Source: DASZPL01 sp035550315 | GTDB taxonomy: Bacteria > Actinomycetota > Actinomycetes > JAFAQI01 | Direction: 5' to 3' | Length of the DNA stretch: 39,082 nt | Assembly (NCBI GenBank): GCA_035550315.1 | Contig: DASZPL010000150.1 | Location: forward strand, 1-39,082 | Shown here: positions 8,709 to 15,870 of the stretch, piece by piece | Numbering within the stretch: the first letter of the stretch is position 1 | Layout of the letters: each line of letters opens with the position of its first letter | Translations under genes and position numbers: made by a program | Notes under the pieces: model-generated | What the model was told of the DNA's origin: nothing | The model's database searches: none | The model's input: only the letters and a program-made list of their open reading frames with translations

Positions 8709-8740
8709 TCCGCTGTAGGGCGGAGGGTCGGGAGGCGGAC

Positions 8741-9517
8741 GTGGATTTGGAACAGACTTCGGCCGTCGTGACCGGCGGCGCCTCGGGCCTCGGGGCCGCA
8801 ACCGCGCGACTGCTCGCCCAGCACGGCGCGGCGGTCGTCGTCGCCGACCTGCAGGACGACAAGGGCCAGGCGCTCGCGAAAGAGATCGGCGGCGAGTTCG
8901 TCCACACCGACGTCACCGACACCGACTCGATCATCGCGGCCGTCGACACCGCAGTCGGCATGGCGCCGCTGCGCTCGCTGGTTTGCTGCGCCGGCATCGG
9001 CTGGCCGGAGCGCACCATCGGCAAGGACGGCGAGTACGCCGCGGCGCACAGCCTCGACACCTACAAGCGGGTGATCGCGATCAACCTGGTCGGCACCTTC
9101 GACTGCGTCCGGATCGCGGCGACCGCGATGAGCCGCACGGACGCCGACGAGAACGGCCAGCGCGGCGCGATCGTGCTCACGTCGTCGGTGGCGGCCGAGG
9201 ACGGGCAGATCGGCCAGGCGGCGTACTCCTCGTCGAAGGGCGGCGTGGTCGGCATGACGCTGCCGGTCGCCCGCGACCTGTCCGTCGTCGGCGTCCGGGT
9301 GAACACCATCCTGCCGGGGTTGATCGACACACCGATCTACGGCGAGGGCCCGGCCTCGGAGGAGTTCAAGTCCCGGCTGGGTGCCGGCGTGCTGTTCCCG
9401 AAGCGGCTCGGCCGCGCCGAGGAGTACGCCTCACTCGCCGTCGAGCTGCTCCGCAACGACTACATGAACGCCGAGTCCATCCGGCTCGACGCCGGCATCC
9501 GGATGCAGCCGAAGTAG
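8741..9517 (+). CDS. SDR family NAD(P)-dependent oxidoreductase
   Basis: A 258-aa classical short-chain dehydrogenase/reductase. The GTG start has GGGAGG about 6 bases upstream. The cofactor loop TGGASGLG is at 11-18. Asp36 at the end of the second strand (VVVADL) predicts NAD(H) over NADP(H). The structural Asn is N115 in AINLVG, and the catalytic residues are Ser149, Tyr162 and Lys166 (YSSSK). The segment GQIGQAAYSSSKGG and the C-terminal layout match type II 3-hydroxyacyl-CoA dehydrogenase/HSD10-like enzymes, so 3-hydroxyacyl-CoA or another secondary alcohol is the likely substrate; this is inferred from similarity only. It converges on the GT4 gene at 9530 with a 12-bp gap, and its link to glycan synthesis is not evident. 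Confidence 0.9.
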   Translation: MDLEQTSAVVTGGASGLGAATARLLAQHGAAVVVADLQDDKGQALAKEIGGEFVHTDVTDTDSIIAAVDTAVGMAPLRSLVCCAGIGWPERTIGKDGEYAAAHSLDTYKRVIAINLVGTFDCVRIAATAMSRTDADENGQRGAIVLTSSVAAEDGQIGQAAYSSSKGGVVGMTLPVARDLSVVGVRVNTILPGLIDTPIYGEGPASEEFKSRLGAGVLFPKRLGRAEEYASLAVELLRNDYMNAESIRLDAGIRMQPK

Positions 9518-9529
9518 TCGCCGCGGTCG

Positions 9530-10615
9530 CTACTTGGGGTTGGCGACGGCGTACTCGAGCATGTCGTGGAGTGAGCGCGCCATGTTGGCCCAGGTGTAGC
9601 GCTGCGCGAACTCCGCCGCGCTCGCCAGCTCGGCCTCCGTCGACTGCATCGCCTGGCCGATCGCCTCAGCGAGGTCGCGGGAGCTCCAGCCGGCCATGAC
9701 GGCGGCGTGGCCGCCGGCCACCTCCACGAGCGCCGGGTCGGGGCTGATGACGAGCGGGATCCGCAGCCGCATCGCCTCCGCAGCGGGCATTCCGAATCCC
9801 TCGAACTCTGACGGAAACACCACCAGGCTGGAGCTCGCGAACCGCGCGTGCATGTCCGCGGCGTCGAGCCAGGGCAACGGCGTGACCAGGTCACCGAGGT
9901 CGAGCTCGGCAATCTTGGCGACCACGACGGCGCGGTAGTCGGACGGTACGCCGAACAGCTGGAGCCGAAGCGGCGCCCGGCCTTCGTCGCGCAACAACGC
10001 CCACGCCTCGAGCAGCGTCGGCACGTTCTTGTTCGCGTAGTGCCCGAAGGCGACGGCGTAGCGCTCGTCCTCGGGCACGACGGACTTCGGCCACGAGTCG
10101 GTGTGGTCGGCGGCCAGGTAGCCGACACCGACCCGGCGTGGGTCCAGCCACGGCCGCGACCGGAGCAAGTCATTGCGGCTGCGCTCGGAGATCGCGACGA
10201 TCGCGTCCGCCTGCCGAAAACCGATGTTGTAGGACCAGGTCCGCAACCGAAGGGCGCGCGGACTGAACTGCTGCGGCAGGATTTCGTGCCGCAGGTCGTA
10301 GAGGATCACGGCGCGCGGGCACGGCAGCGGGGCGATCGTCGTCGTCGGCAGCACGCCGACCAGGGCGTCCGGTTTCAGCTGGCGGCAGATCTTCGGCACC
10401 ACGACGTTCTGGGCGAGCAGCCGGCGGGCCGTGAACTGCCGGCTGAGGTCGACCCAGTGGACGGTGACGCCGTCGGGTATGTCCAACTGGGCGCGCCGGC
10501 TGGTCACCAGATGCAGGTCGTCGACGCCGAGGCTCTGCCAGCCGTGCAGCAGGCCGTCGACGACGATGGCGAGGCTGTCGCCGGTGATCGGCAAACCCTC
10601 GACAACTACCCGCAT
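9530..10615 (-). CDS. GT4 family glycosyltransferase
   Basis: A 361-aa GT-B glycosyltransferase from ATG 10615. Its N-terminal domain starts MRVVVEGLPITGDSLAIVVD and contains VILYDLRHEILP, the counterpart of the 'HD' helix of mannosyltransferases, and AIVAISERSR at the domain hinge. The donor domain begins VAFGHYANKNVPTLLEAW. The signature FPSEFEGFGMPAAEAMRLRIP carries the E-x7-E pair. It is a single gene on the minus strand, divergent by 55 bp from the lipase gene. It likely belongs to the same polysaccharide pathway as the operons to its left. The specific sugar is unknown. Confidence 0.88.
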   Translation of the reverse strand: MRVVVEGLPITGDSLAIVVDGLLHGWQSLGVDDLHLVTSRRAQLDIPDGVTVHWVDLSRQFTARRLLAQNVVVPKICRQLKPDALVGVLPTTTIAPLPCPRAVILYDLRHEILPQQFSPRALRLRTWSYNIGFRQADAIVAISERSRNDLLRSRPWLDPRRVGVGYLAADHTDSWPKSVVPEDERYAVAFGHYANKNVPTLLEAWALLRDEGRAPLRLQLFGVPSDYRAVVVAKIAELDLGDLVTPLPWLDAADMHARFASSSLVVFPSEFEGFGMPAAEAMRLRIPLVISPDPALVEVAGGHAAVMAGWSSRDLAEAIGQAMQSTEAELASAAEFAQRYTWANMARSLHDMLEYAVANPK

Positions 10616-10670
10616 CCGGTTCCCTCCGGCGGCTCAGGTTCCGCTCAGTCGCGTGTGCTTTGCTCGGTCA

Positions 10671-11915
10671 GTGCATCGGATCCGACCGCTGGCCGTGTCC
10701 GGCCTGGCGGTCGCGCTGATCCTGTCATTAGCGAGCTGCTCGCGAGCCTCATCGCAACTGTCGACCGGTTGCCGCGCGGGCGTGTCAGCCCCGTGCCCGG
10801 ACCAGGACCCGTTCTACGACGCGTCCGCGAAGGCGCTCAAGACGCGACCGCACGGCGCGGTACTGAAGCAACGGTCAGTGTTCGTCGCCGTCTCGCAGGT
10901 CAGTTCACTCGCCCAAGCAAGCCTCGTGCTGTACGCATCGACCGATCGGCAGGGCCATCCGATCGCCGCGTCCACGGTCGTGCTGACGCCCAAGCAGCCG
11001 TACGCCGGGCAGGGCAGCCGCCCGATCCTGTCGTACCAGCTGGCATACGACAGCCTCGGTACGGGCTGCGAGCCGTCGTACACGCTGCAGCACTCCTCGA
11101 ACCCCGGCCTCGTGAACTCCCCGGTCCTGGTCGCCGCGCTGCAGCAGGGCTGGACCGTCGTCGTCCCGGACTACGAGGGGCCGCAGGCGCTGTTCGCGAT
11201 CGGGCCGCAGGAGGGACGGGCCGTGCTCGACGGCATCCTGGCGGCCGAGAACGCCGGCAGCGGCGGCGTCGACCGGTCGTCGCCGGTGATGATGTGGGGT
11301 TATTCCGGTGGCGCGCTTGGATCGGCGTGGGCCAGCGAGATGCAGCCGACCTACGCGCCGAAGCTCAACGTGGTCGCCGTCGCGGAGGGCGGCGTGCCAG
11401 CCGACGTCAAGTCCACGATCGAGGAAGTCGACGGCGGCCAGTACTCCTACCTGGGCCCGCTCGTACTCGTCGCAGTGGCCCGCGCCTACCCCAACGCCGG
11501 GATCATCGAGGCGTTGAACGACAAGGGCAAACAGGTCTTCAAGTCGTTGCAGCAGGCGTGCCCGATGGATCCCGCGTCGACGCAGCTTGCGAACCATTCG
11601 CTGCGTGAGTACACGAAGCAGCCGGGCTTGCTCAATACGCCGAAGGTCGCCGCCGTGTTCCGGCAGCTGCGGCTCGGCCAGGCGGCGCCGCACTCACCCG
11701 TCTACAACTACGAAGCGGTGCACGACGGCGTCGTGCCGTTCAGCAGCAACCAGACCCTGGTCCACTACTACTGCTCGAAGGGTGTGGTCGTCGACCACGT
11801 CGTCTCGGACACCGGCGACCACGTGTCCGTGGGAGCGGACTACGCCGCGTCGGTGCTCGAATGGCTGGTCACGCGCGTCGAGGGCGTCCCGTCCCCGAAC
11901 ACCTGCCCGAAGTAA
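10671..11915 (+). CDS. Secretory lipase-family lipoprotein
   Basis: The frame is open from 10431, but the part before 10671 only shadows the GT4 gene. GTG 10671 begins a signal peptide (MHRIRPLAVSGLAVALILSL) with a lipobox LASC at 20-23, so Cys23 should be lipidated and the enzyme held on the outer face of the membrane. The 414-aa protein is an alpha/beta hydrolase of the LIP/secretory lipase type (PF03583). The nucleophile elbow is GYSGG with Ser212, Asp352 lies in HDGVVPF, and His384 lies in TGDHVSVG. Cys pairs may form disulfides. Likely reaction: hydrolysis of acyl esters (triglycerides or other lipids). Hairpin B at 11921-11964 follows directly and likely ends transcription. Confidence 0.88.
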   Translation: MHRIRPLAVSGLAVALILSLASCSRASSQLSTGCRAGVSAPCPDQDPFYDASAKALKTRPHGAVLKQRSVFVAVSQVSSLAQASLVLYASTDRQGHPIAASTVVLTPKQPYAGQGSRPILSYQLAYDSLGTGCEPSYTLQHSSNPGLVNSPVLVAALQQGWTVVVPDYEGPQALFAIGPQEGRAVLDGILAAENAGSGGVDRSSPVMMWGYSGGALGSAWASEMQPTYAPKLNVVAVAEGGVPADVKSTIEEVDGGQYSYLGPLVLVAVARAYPNAGIIEALNDKGKQVFKSLQQACPMDPASTQLANHSLREYTKQPGLLNTPKVAAVFRQLRLGQAAPHSPVYNYEAVHDGVVPFSSNQTLVHYYCSKGVVVDHVVSDTGDHVSVGADYAASVLEWLVTRVEGVPSPNTCPK

Positions 11916-11920
11916 CCAAG

Positions 11921-11964
11921 TTGTCAGCGGCACGCCGCGCTAGAGCGAGACGTGCCGCTGACAA
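11921..11964. terminator. Hairpin element B between convergent genes (TTGTCAGCG arms)
   Basis: TTGTCAGCGGCACG (11921-11934) and CGTGCCGCTGACAA (11951-11964) are perfect 14-bp inverted arms around a 16-base loop. It fills the 55-bp gap between the lipase stop and the sseC stop, the position expected for a bidirectional terminator, though no long T-run is present. It shares its outer nine bases with elements A and C. A 9-bp direct repeat GCTAGAGCG occurs in the loop (11939) and again at 11970, where it supplies the sseC stop codon. Confidence 0.75.
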
Positions 11965-11970
11965 GTGCTG

Positions 11971-12267
11971 CTAGAGCGCGATATTGACTTCTTCGACCCG
12001 GCCGGTCTCGGCACTCGCCGAGGCCCCGCCGCGCGCGTCGGCGGCCAGCGCGCGCAGCGTCCAGTTGCCGGGACGCGCGAAGAACCGGTACGCGCCGGTC
12101 GCGCTGGTCACGACCTCCGCCGTGAACTCACCCGAGCCGTCGAGCAGCCGGACGTAGGCGCCGGCGGCCGGCTGGCCGCCGACCGTGACCGTGCCCTGAA
12201 TGATGGCCTCGTTGGCCACGTCGATCCCCTCCGTCGATAGATCCTCGATCGCGGTAGCGCCGCACAT
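11971..12267 (-). CDS. sseC: DUF1416 family protein, SseC-like
   Basis: A 98-aa protein that matches the DUF1416/SseC family of actinobacteria, the short partner encoded beside thiosulfate sulfurtransferase (as with M. tuberculosis sseC2-cysA2). After MCGATAIEDL comes a beta-sandwich sequence, VANEAIIQGTVTVGGQP and GSGEFTAEVVTSATGAYRFF, typical of carboxypeptidase-regulatory or Cna-B-like folds. Two conserved features, a Cys at position 2 and the RVEEVNIAL tail, are retained. Its ATG lies one base after the cysA stop, so the pair is one transcript. The exact function is unknown; the constant link to CysA implies a role in sulfur transfer or in handling the sulfurtransferase product. Confidence 0.9.
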   Translation of the reverse strand: MCGATAIEDLSTEGIDVANEAIIQGTVTVGGQPAAGAYVRLLDGSGEFTAEVVTSATGAYRFFARPGNWTLRALAADARGGASASAETGRVEEVNIAL

Positions 12268-12268
12268 C

Positions 12269-13102
12269 TCAGACGTCCTTCTCGATGGGCACCCCGACCA
12301 GTGAGCCGTACTCGGTCCAGGAACCGTCGTAGTTCTTCACGTTCGGCTGGTCGAGCAGCTCGTGCAGCACGAACCAGGTGTGCGCGCTGCGCTCACCGAT
12401 CCGGCAGTAGGCGATGGTGTCCTTGCCGAAGTCGACGCCCTCACCCTGGTAGAGCTTGGTGAGCTCGTCGTCCGAGCGGAAGGTGCCGTCCTCGTTGGCC
12501 GCCTTGCTCCACGGGATGTTCACGGCCGACGTCACGTGGCCGGCGCGCTGCGACTGTTCCTGCGGCAGGTGGGCCGGTGCGAGCAGCTTGCCGGAGAACT
12601 CGTCCGGCGACCGCACGTCGACCAGGTTCTTGTTGCCGATCGCCGCCACGACCTCGTCGCGGAAGGCACGGATGTCGTTGTTCGGCTGCTTGGCGGTGTA
12701 CGACGTCTTCTCCCGCTTCGGTACGTCGGCCACCAGCTCGCGGCTGTCGAGCTCCCACTTCTTGCGGCCGCCGTCGAGCAACTTGACGTTCTCGTGGCCG
12801 TAGAGCTTGAAGTACCAGTACGCGTACGCCGCGAACCAGTTGTTGTTGCCGCCGTACAGCACGACGGTGTGGTCGTTGCCGATGCCGCGCTCCGACAGCA
12901 GCGCCTCGAACTGCTCCTTGTTCACGAAGTCGCGGCGGACCTGGTCCTGCAGGTCGCGCTTCCAGTCCAGGCGGACGGCGCCGCGGATGTGGTTCTTCTC
13001 GTAGGCGGCGGTGTCTTCGTCGACCTCGACGAGGACGATCGACGGGTCGTCGAGGTGGGCCTCGACCCAGTCGGCGTCGACGAGTACGTCGCTTCGGGCC
13101 AT
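12269..13102 (-). CDS. cysA: Thiosulfate sulfurtransferase (rhodanese), CysA2/SseA type
   Basis: A 277-aa two-domain rhodanese with the same length as mycobacterial CysA2. The inactive N-terminal domain (about 5-125) contains VLYGGNNNWFAAYAYWYF and LLDGGRKKWELD. The catalytic C-terminal domain (about 140-277) carries VDVRSPDEFSG and the active-site loop CRIGERS with Cys233, which takes the sulfane sulfur from thiosulfate as a persulfide and passes it on, for example to cyanide or thiols. GGAG lies about 8 bases before the ATG. It is followed one base later by sseC. Upstream, a Cys-rich leader ORF (13246-13332) and GC-rich hairpins suggest control by cysteine supply. Confidence 0.94.
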   Translation of the reverse strand: MARSDVLVDADWVEAHLDDPSIVLVEVDEDTAAYEKNHIRGAVRLDWKRDLQDQVRRDFVNKEQFEALLSERGIGNDHTVVLYGGNNNWFAAYAYWYFKLYGHENVKLLDGGRKKWELDSRELVADVPKREKTSYTAKQPNNDIRAFRDEVVAAIGNKNLVDVRSPDEFSGKLLAPAHLPQEQSQRAGHVTSAVNIPWSKAANEDGTFRSDDELTKLYQGEGVDFGKDTIAYCRIGERSAHTWFVLHELLDQPNVKNYDGSWTEYGSLVGVPIEKDV

Positions 13103-13245
13103 GTGTTGTCTCCTAGCAGCAATGGAGCCGGGGCTCCGACAGTGGAAGTCGCTCGGCGCAAGGCGACGAGCGGAAGGGTTGGGAAGCGGGGAAGAATCTC
13201 CTGACGAAATGGGACGGCCCGGTCACCGGGCCCGGTCGGTGAACG
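13103..13245 (-). promoter_or_regulatory. Leader-cysA spacer with hairpins (candidate attenuator)
   Basis: The 143 bases between the leader stop and the cysA start hold several inverted repeats. GGCCCGGT/ACCGGGCC (13216-13232) lies 13 bases after the leader stop, CGCTCG/CGAGCG (13150-13155 with 13167-13172) follows, and GGAGCC/GGCTCC (13124-13137) sits close to the cysA ribosome site AGGAG. Mutually exclusive folding of such stems around a ribosome stalled on Cys codons is the known logic of cysteine attenuators. That it works this way here is inferred from layout only; no clear T-tract was seen. Confidence 0.45.
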
Positions 13246-13332
13246 TCAGGCCAGACACAGACAGGTGGCCACGCGGCACAGGTCGACCGCGCGCCGGCAC
13301 CACAACAGCGACTCGCTGCGGGTGTATGTCAT
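13246..13332 (-). CDS. Cysteine-rich leader peptide upstream of cysA
   Basis: A 28-codon ORF from ATG 13332 with four Cys codons (residues 12, 19, 24, 26) crowded into its second half. Its C-terminal part, RAVDLCRVATCLC, matches the 'VDLxRVxxxLC' pattern of putative leader peptides that precede sulfur-metabolism genes in actinobacteria. In mycobacteria, related leaderless polycysteine ORFs act as cysteine-responsive attenuators of downstream operons. A -10 box TACAGT ends 7 bases before the ATG, so the transcript probably begins at or next to the start codon, with no ribosome site. When Cys-tRNA is scarce, a ribosome would stall here and change folding of the 143-base spacer before cysA. The frame is also open further upstream, but this start fits family and promoter best. 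Confidence 0.8.
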   Translation of the reverse strand: MTYTRSESLLWCRRAVDLCRVATCLCLA

Positions 13333-13339
13333 GGCGTCA

Positions 13340-13369
13340 ACTGTACGCAGCCGCCGATCGGCCGAGCAA
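13340..13369 (-). promoter_or_regulatory. Candidate leaderless promoter of leader-cysA-sseC
   Basis: On the minus strand a -35-like TTGCTC (13364-13369) and a TANNNT-type -10 box TACAGT (13340-13345) are separated by 18 bases. The -10 box ends seven bases from the leader ATG at 13332, which places transcription initiation at the start codon. Predicted from sequence only. Confidence 0.5.
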
Positions 13370-13424
13370 CTTGATGCCGCCCGGTCAGATGACTGCGGTT
13401 TGCGGGAACAACGCTGTGGCACTA

Positions 13425-13450
13425 TTAGTTGCAAAGGCTAAGCACTTAGC
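13425..13450 (+). promoter_or_regulatory. Candidate operator upstream of MFS exporter
   Basis: Two overlapping inverted repeats lie 45-70 bases before the MFS start: TTAG-N9-CTAA (13425-13441) and the perfect GCTAAG-CA-CTTAGC (13437-13450). The AT-rich TTAGTTGCAAAG core resembles operators of MarR-type regulators, which commonly control drug exporters. No MarR gene is in the window, so any regulator would act from elsewhere. Confidence 0.4.
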
Positions 13451-13494
13451 TGCGGTCCCCACACCACCCGCGAAGCCTCGGAGTTGGTCAGCAC

Positions 13495-15243
13495 ATGCCC
13501 GTCGCCTCGACATCGTCCACGAGGCCATCCCCTCGACACGGCATTCACTACAAGTGGATCGCGCTGTCGAACACCACGCTCGGCATCTTGATGGCGACGA
13601 TCAACAGCTCGATCCTGCTGATCGCCCTGCCCGACATCTTCCGCGGCATCCACCTGGATCCGCTGGCGCCCGGCAACACGTCGTACTTCCTCTGGATCCT
13701 GATGGGATTCCTGCTCGTCACCAGCGTGCTGGTGGTGAGCCTGGGTCGGGTCGGCGACATGTTCGGCCGGGTGCGGATGTTCAACCTCGGGTTCGCGATC
13801 TTCACGGTCTTCTCGATCTTGCTGGCCGTGACGTGGATGACGGGGTCGTCCGCAGCGCTGTGGATCGTGATCATGCGGCTCGGGCAAGGCGTCGGCGGCG
13901 CGTTCCTGATGGCGAACTCCTCGGCGATCATCACCGACGCGTTCCCGGAGAGCGAGCGCGGCTTCGCGCTCGGCATCAACGGCGTCGCCGCGATCGGGGG
14001 CAACTTCGTCGGCTTGATCCTCGGCGGCGTCCTCGCTCCCACCTCGTGGCGGCTGGTGTTCCTGATCTCGGTGCCGCTCGGGCTGTTCGGGACGCTGTGG
14101 TCCTACCTCAAGCTCAAGGACAACGGGGTGCGCACCCCCGCGCGGGTCGACTGGCTGGGCAACGTGATGTTCGCCCTCGGCCTGGTGGGTGTGCTGACCG
14201 GCATCGTCTACGGCTTGAACCCGTACGGCGGCCACACCATGGGCTGGACCAACCCCTTCGTGCTGTCGTGCATGTTTGCTGGCCTCGCGGTGCTCATCGG
14301 GTTCGTCGTCGTCGAGACCAAGGTGCCCGACCCGATGTTCCGGCTCGGGCTGTTCCGCAGCCGCGCGTTCGCCATGGGCAACATCACGGCGCTGCTGGCG
14401 GCGCTCTCGCGCGGTGGTCTGATGTTCATCCTGATCATCTGGCTGCAGGGCATCTGGCTGCCGCAACACGGCTACTCGTTCTCGCAGACGCCATTGTGGG
14501 CCGGCATTTACATGGTTCCGCTGACCGTCGGCTTCCTCGCCGCCGGTCCGCTGTGCGGCCGGCTGGCCGACCGGTTCGGGGCGCGGCCGTTCGCCACCGC
14601 CGGCATCGCACTGAGCGGCGTCTGCTTCCTGCTGTTCGACGTACTGCCGATGAACTTCTCCTACGTCTGGTTCGCCGGGCTGCTGCTGCTCGTCGGCATC
14701 TCGATGGGACTGTTCTTCGCGCCGAACCTCGCCAGCGTGATGAACTCGTTGCCCGCCAACCAGCGCGGCGCCGGCGCCGGCATGCTCAACACGTTCCAGA
14801 ACAGCGCCCAGGTGCTGTCGATCGGCGTGTTTTTCACGACGATCGCGCTCGGCCTCGCCGCCACCCTGCCGAGCGCGATGTTCGGTGGCCTGACCAGCCA
14901 GGGAGTCCCGGCAGCGCAGGCGCACGCCGTGGCGAACCTGCCGCCGATCGGCACGCTGTTCGCGGCGTTCCTCGGCTTCAACCCGATCCAGCAGCTGCTG
15001 GGCTCGGCGGCGCACGCCCACATCTCGGCCGCCCACTTCCACTTCCTCACCGGCCGGAGCTTCTTCCCGCACCTGATCACAGCCCCATTCGGCCACGGGC
15101 TGCATCTGGCCTTCGGCATCGCCGCCGCGATGTGCTTCGTCGGCGCGGTGTTCTCGATGCTCCGCGGGCGCCAACCGCTGACCGCTGTTGGGCGCAGCGA
15201 GAGCGATCCCATCGAGGTGGAGCTCGCCGAGATCGGGGGCTAA
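13495..15243 (+). CDS. MFS transporter, DHA2 (14-TM) drug/H+ antiporter family
   Basis: A 582-aa integral membrane protein with about 14 hydrophobic segments, the DHA2/EmrB-QacA arrangement. Motif A is visible as GRVGDMFGRVRMF after TM2. Motif C-like glycine-rich text (GINGVAAIGGNFVGLILGGVLAP) falls in TM5, and RLADRFGARPF is the second-half motif A. A long periplasmic loop lies before the last TM (around 500-540). The cytoplasmic tail ends EVELAEIGG. Such proteins export drugs, dyes or hydrophobic metabolites in exchange for protons; no substrate can be assigned. It is divergent from the cysA leader, has an operator-like palindrome upstream, and is followed by hairpin C, a likely terminator. 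Confidence 0.92.
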   Translation: MPVASTSSTRPSPRHGIHYKWIALSNTTLGILMATINSSILLIALPDIFRGIHLDPLAPGNTSYFLWILMGFLLVTSVLVVSLGRVGDMFGRVRMFNLGFAIFTVFSILLAVTWMTGSSAALWIVIMRLGQGVGGAFLMANSSAIITDAFPESERGFALGINGVAAIGGNFVGLILGGVLAPTSWRLVFLISVPLGLFGTLWSYLKLKDNGVRTPARVDWLGNVMFALGLVGVLTGIVYGLNPYGGHTMGWTNPFVLSCMFAGLAVLIGFVVVETKVPDPMFRLGLFRSRAFAMGNITALLAALSRGGLMFILIIWLQGIWLPQHGYSFSQTPLWAGIYMVPLTVGFLAAGPLCGRLADRFGARPFATAGIALSGVCFLLFDVLPMNFSYVWFAGLLLLVGISMGLFFAPNLASVMNSLPANQRGAGAGMLNTFQNSAQVLSIGVFFTTIALGLAATLPSAMFGGLTSQGVPAAQAHAVANLPPIGTLFAAFLGFNPIQQLLGSAAHAHISAAHFHFLTGRSFFPHLITAPFGHGLHLAFGIAAAMCFVGAVFSMLRGRQPLTAVGRSESDPIEVELAEIGG

Positions 15244-15250
15244 GAGCGAC

Positions 15251-15294
15251 TTGTCAGCGGTTGCGGGGCCGATGGCCCCCGCAAACGCTGACAA
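15251..15294. terminator. Hairpin element C after MFS gene (TTGTCAGCG arms)
   Basis: TTGTCAGCGGTTGCGGGGCC (15251-15270) and the opposite arm 15274-15294 pair almost fully around a GAT loop, with one bulged C and one mismatch. It lies 7 bases after the MFS stop and is followed by a short T-rich stretch (AACTTTGG), so it fits an intrinsic terminator. It is about 85% identical to element A over 44 bases, and several differences are matched on the other arm, which keeps the pairing. Confidence 0.78.
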
Positions 15295-15369
15295 CTTTGG
15301 CGCATAGCCTGCGCGCGACAGGTCAACCTTTGGGGCGATGGCTGCGTTGAACCTTCGACGGACCCGACC

Positions 15370-15870
15370 GTGACGTTCGGGGAAGCCGCGGCGACCGAGG
15401 CGGTCGCGGCGCCGTTCGAGGAGGTCTACCCGGTGCTCGCCCGCGACGCCTACCGCGTCGCGTTCCGGCTGCTCGGAAACCGCGAGGAAGCCGAGGACGT
15501 GGCGCAGGAGGCGTGCGCCCGGGCGTACAGCCGCTGGTCGAGCATCCGCGACCACGCCGAGCCGTGGTGCGTGCGGGTCGCCAGCAACCTGGCGCTCGAC
15601 CGGCTGCGCGCCCGCACCAAGGCGGTCCGCCGCCAGCAGCGGCTAGCCGCCTCCACCGAGACGACCACGGCGGCACCGACGCCGGACCGGCTCGACCTCT
15701 ACGCCGCACTCCGCCGGCTCCCGACCCGGCAACGCGAGGCGGTCGTGCTGCGCTACCTCGGCGACCTCTCAGAGGCGCAGGCCGCCACCGTGCTCAACTG
15801 CTCGGTCGGCAGCGTGAAGACGCACACCAGCCGCGGGCTGAGCAAGCTGCGCGAGGTGATGGCGCGATGA
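15370..15870 (+). CDS. SigE-family RNA polymerase sigma factor (ECF-like)
   Basis: A 166-aa ECF-type sigma factor from GTG 15370. Region 2 (about 15-85) contains YPVLARDAYRVAFRLLGNRE and EDVAQEACARAYSRWSSI, which bind the -10 element and core polymerase. A short linker is followed by region 4 (about 112-162), LRRLPTRQREAVVLRYLGDL, with helix-turn-helix LSEAQAATVLNCSVGSVKTHTSRGLSKLRE for the -35 element. It matches the SigE-70 family of actinobacteria. The TGA overlaps the ATG of the next gene (ATGA), so the sigma and the membrane protein are translationally coupled, the usual arrangement for a sigma and its controlling partner. The target promoters are unknown. Confidence 0.92.
   Translation: MTFGEAAATEAVAAPFEEVYPVLARDAYRVAFRLLGNREEAEDVAQEACARAYSRWSSIRDHAEPWCVRVASNLALDRLRARTKAVRRQQRLAASTETTTAAPTPDRLDLYAALRRLPTRQREAVVLRYLGDLSEAQAATVLNCSVGSVKTHTSRGLSKLREVMAR

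Noticed and set aside
13438..15555. 705-codon minus-strand open frame across the MFS gene
   Set aside because: Antisense shadow of a GC-rich gene; composition (Gln/His/Arg/Glu repeats) is typical of such shadows, and it runs through hairpin C.
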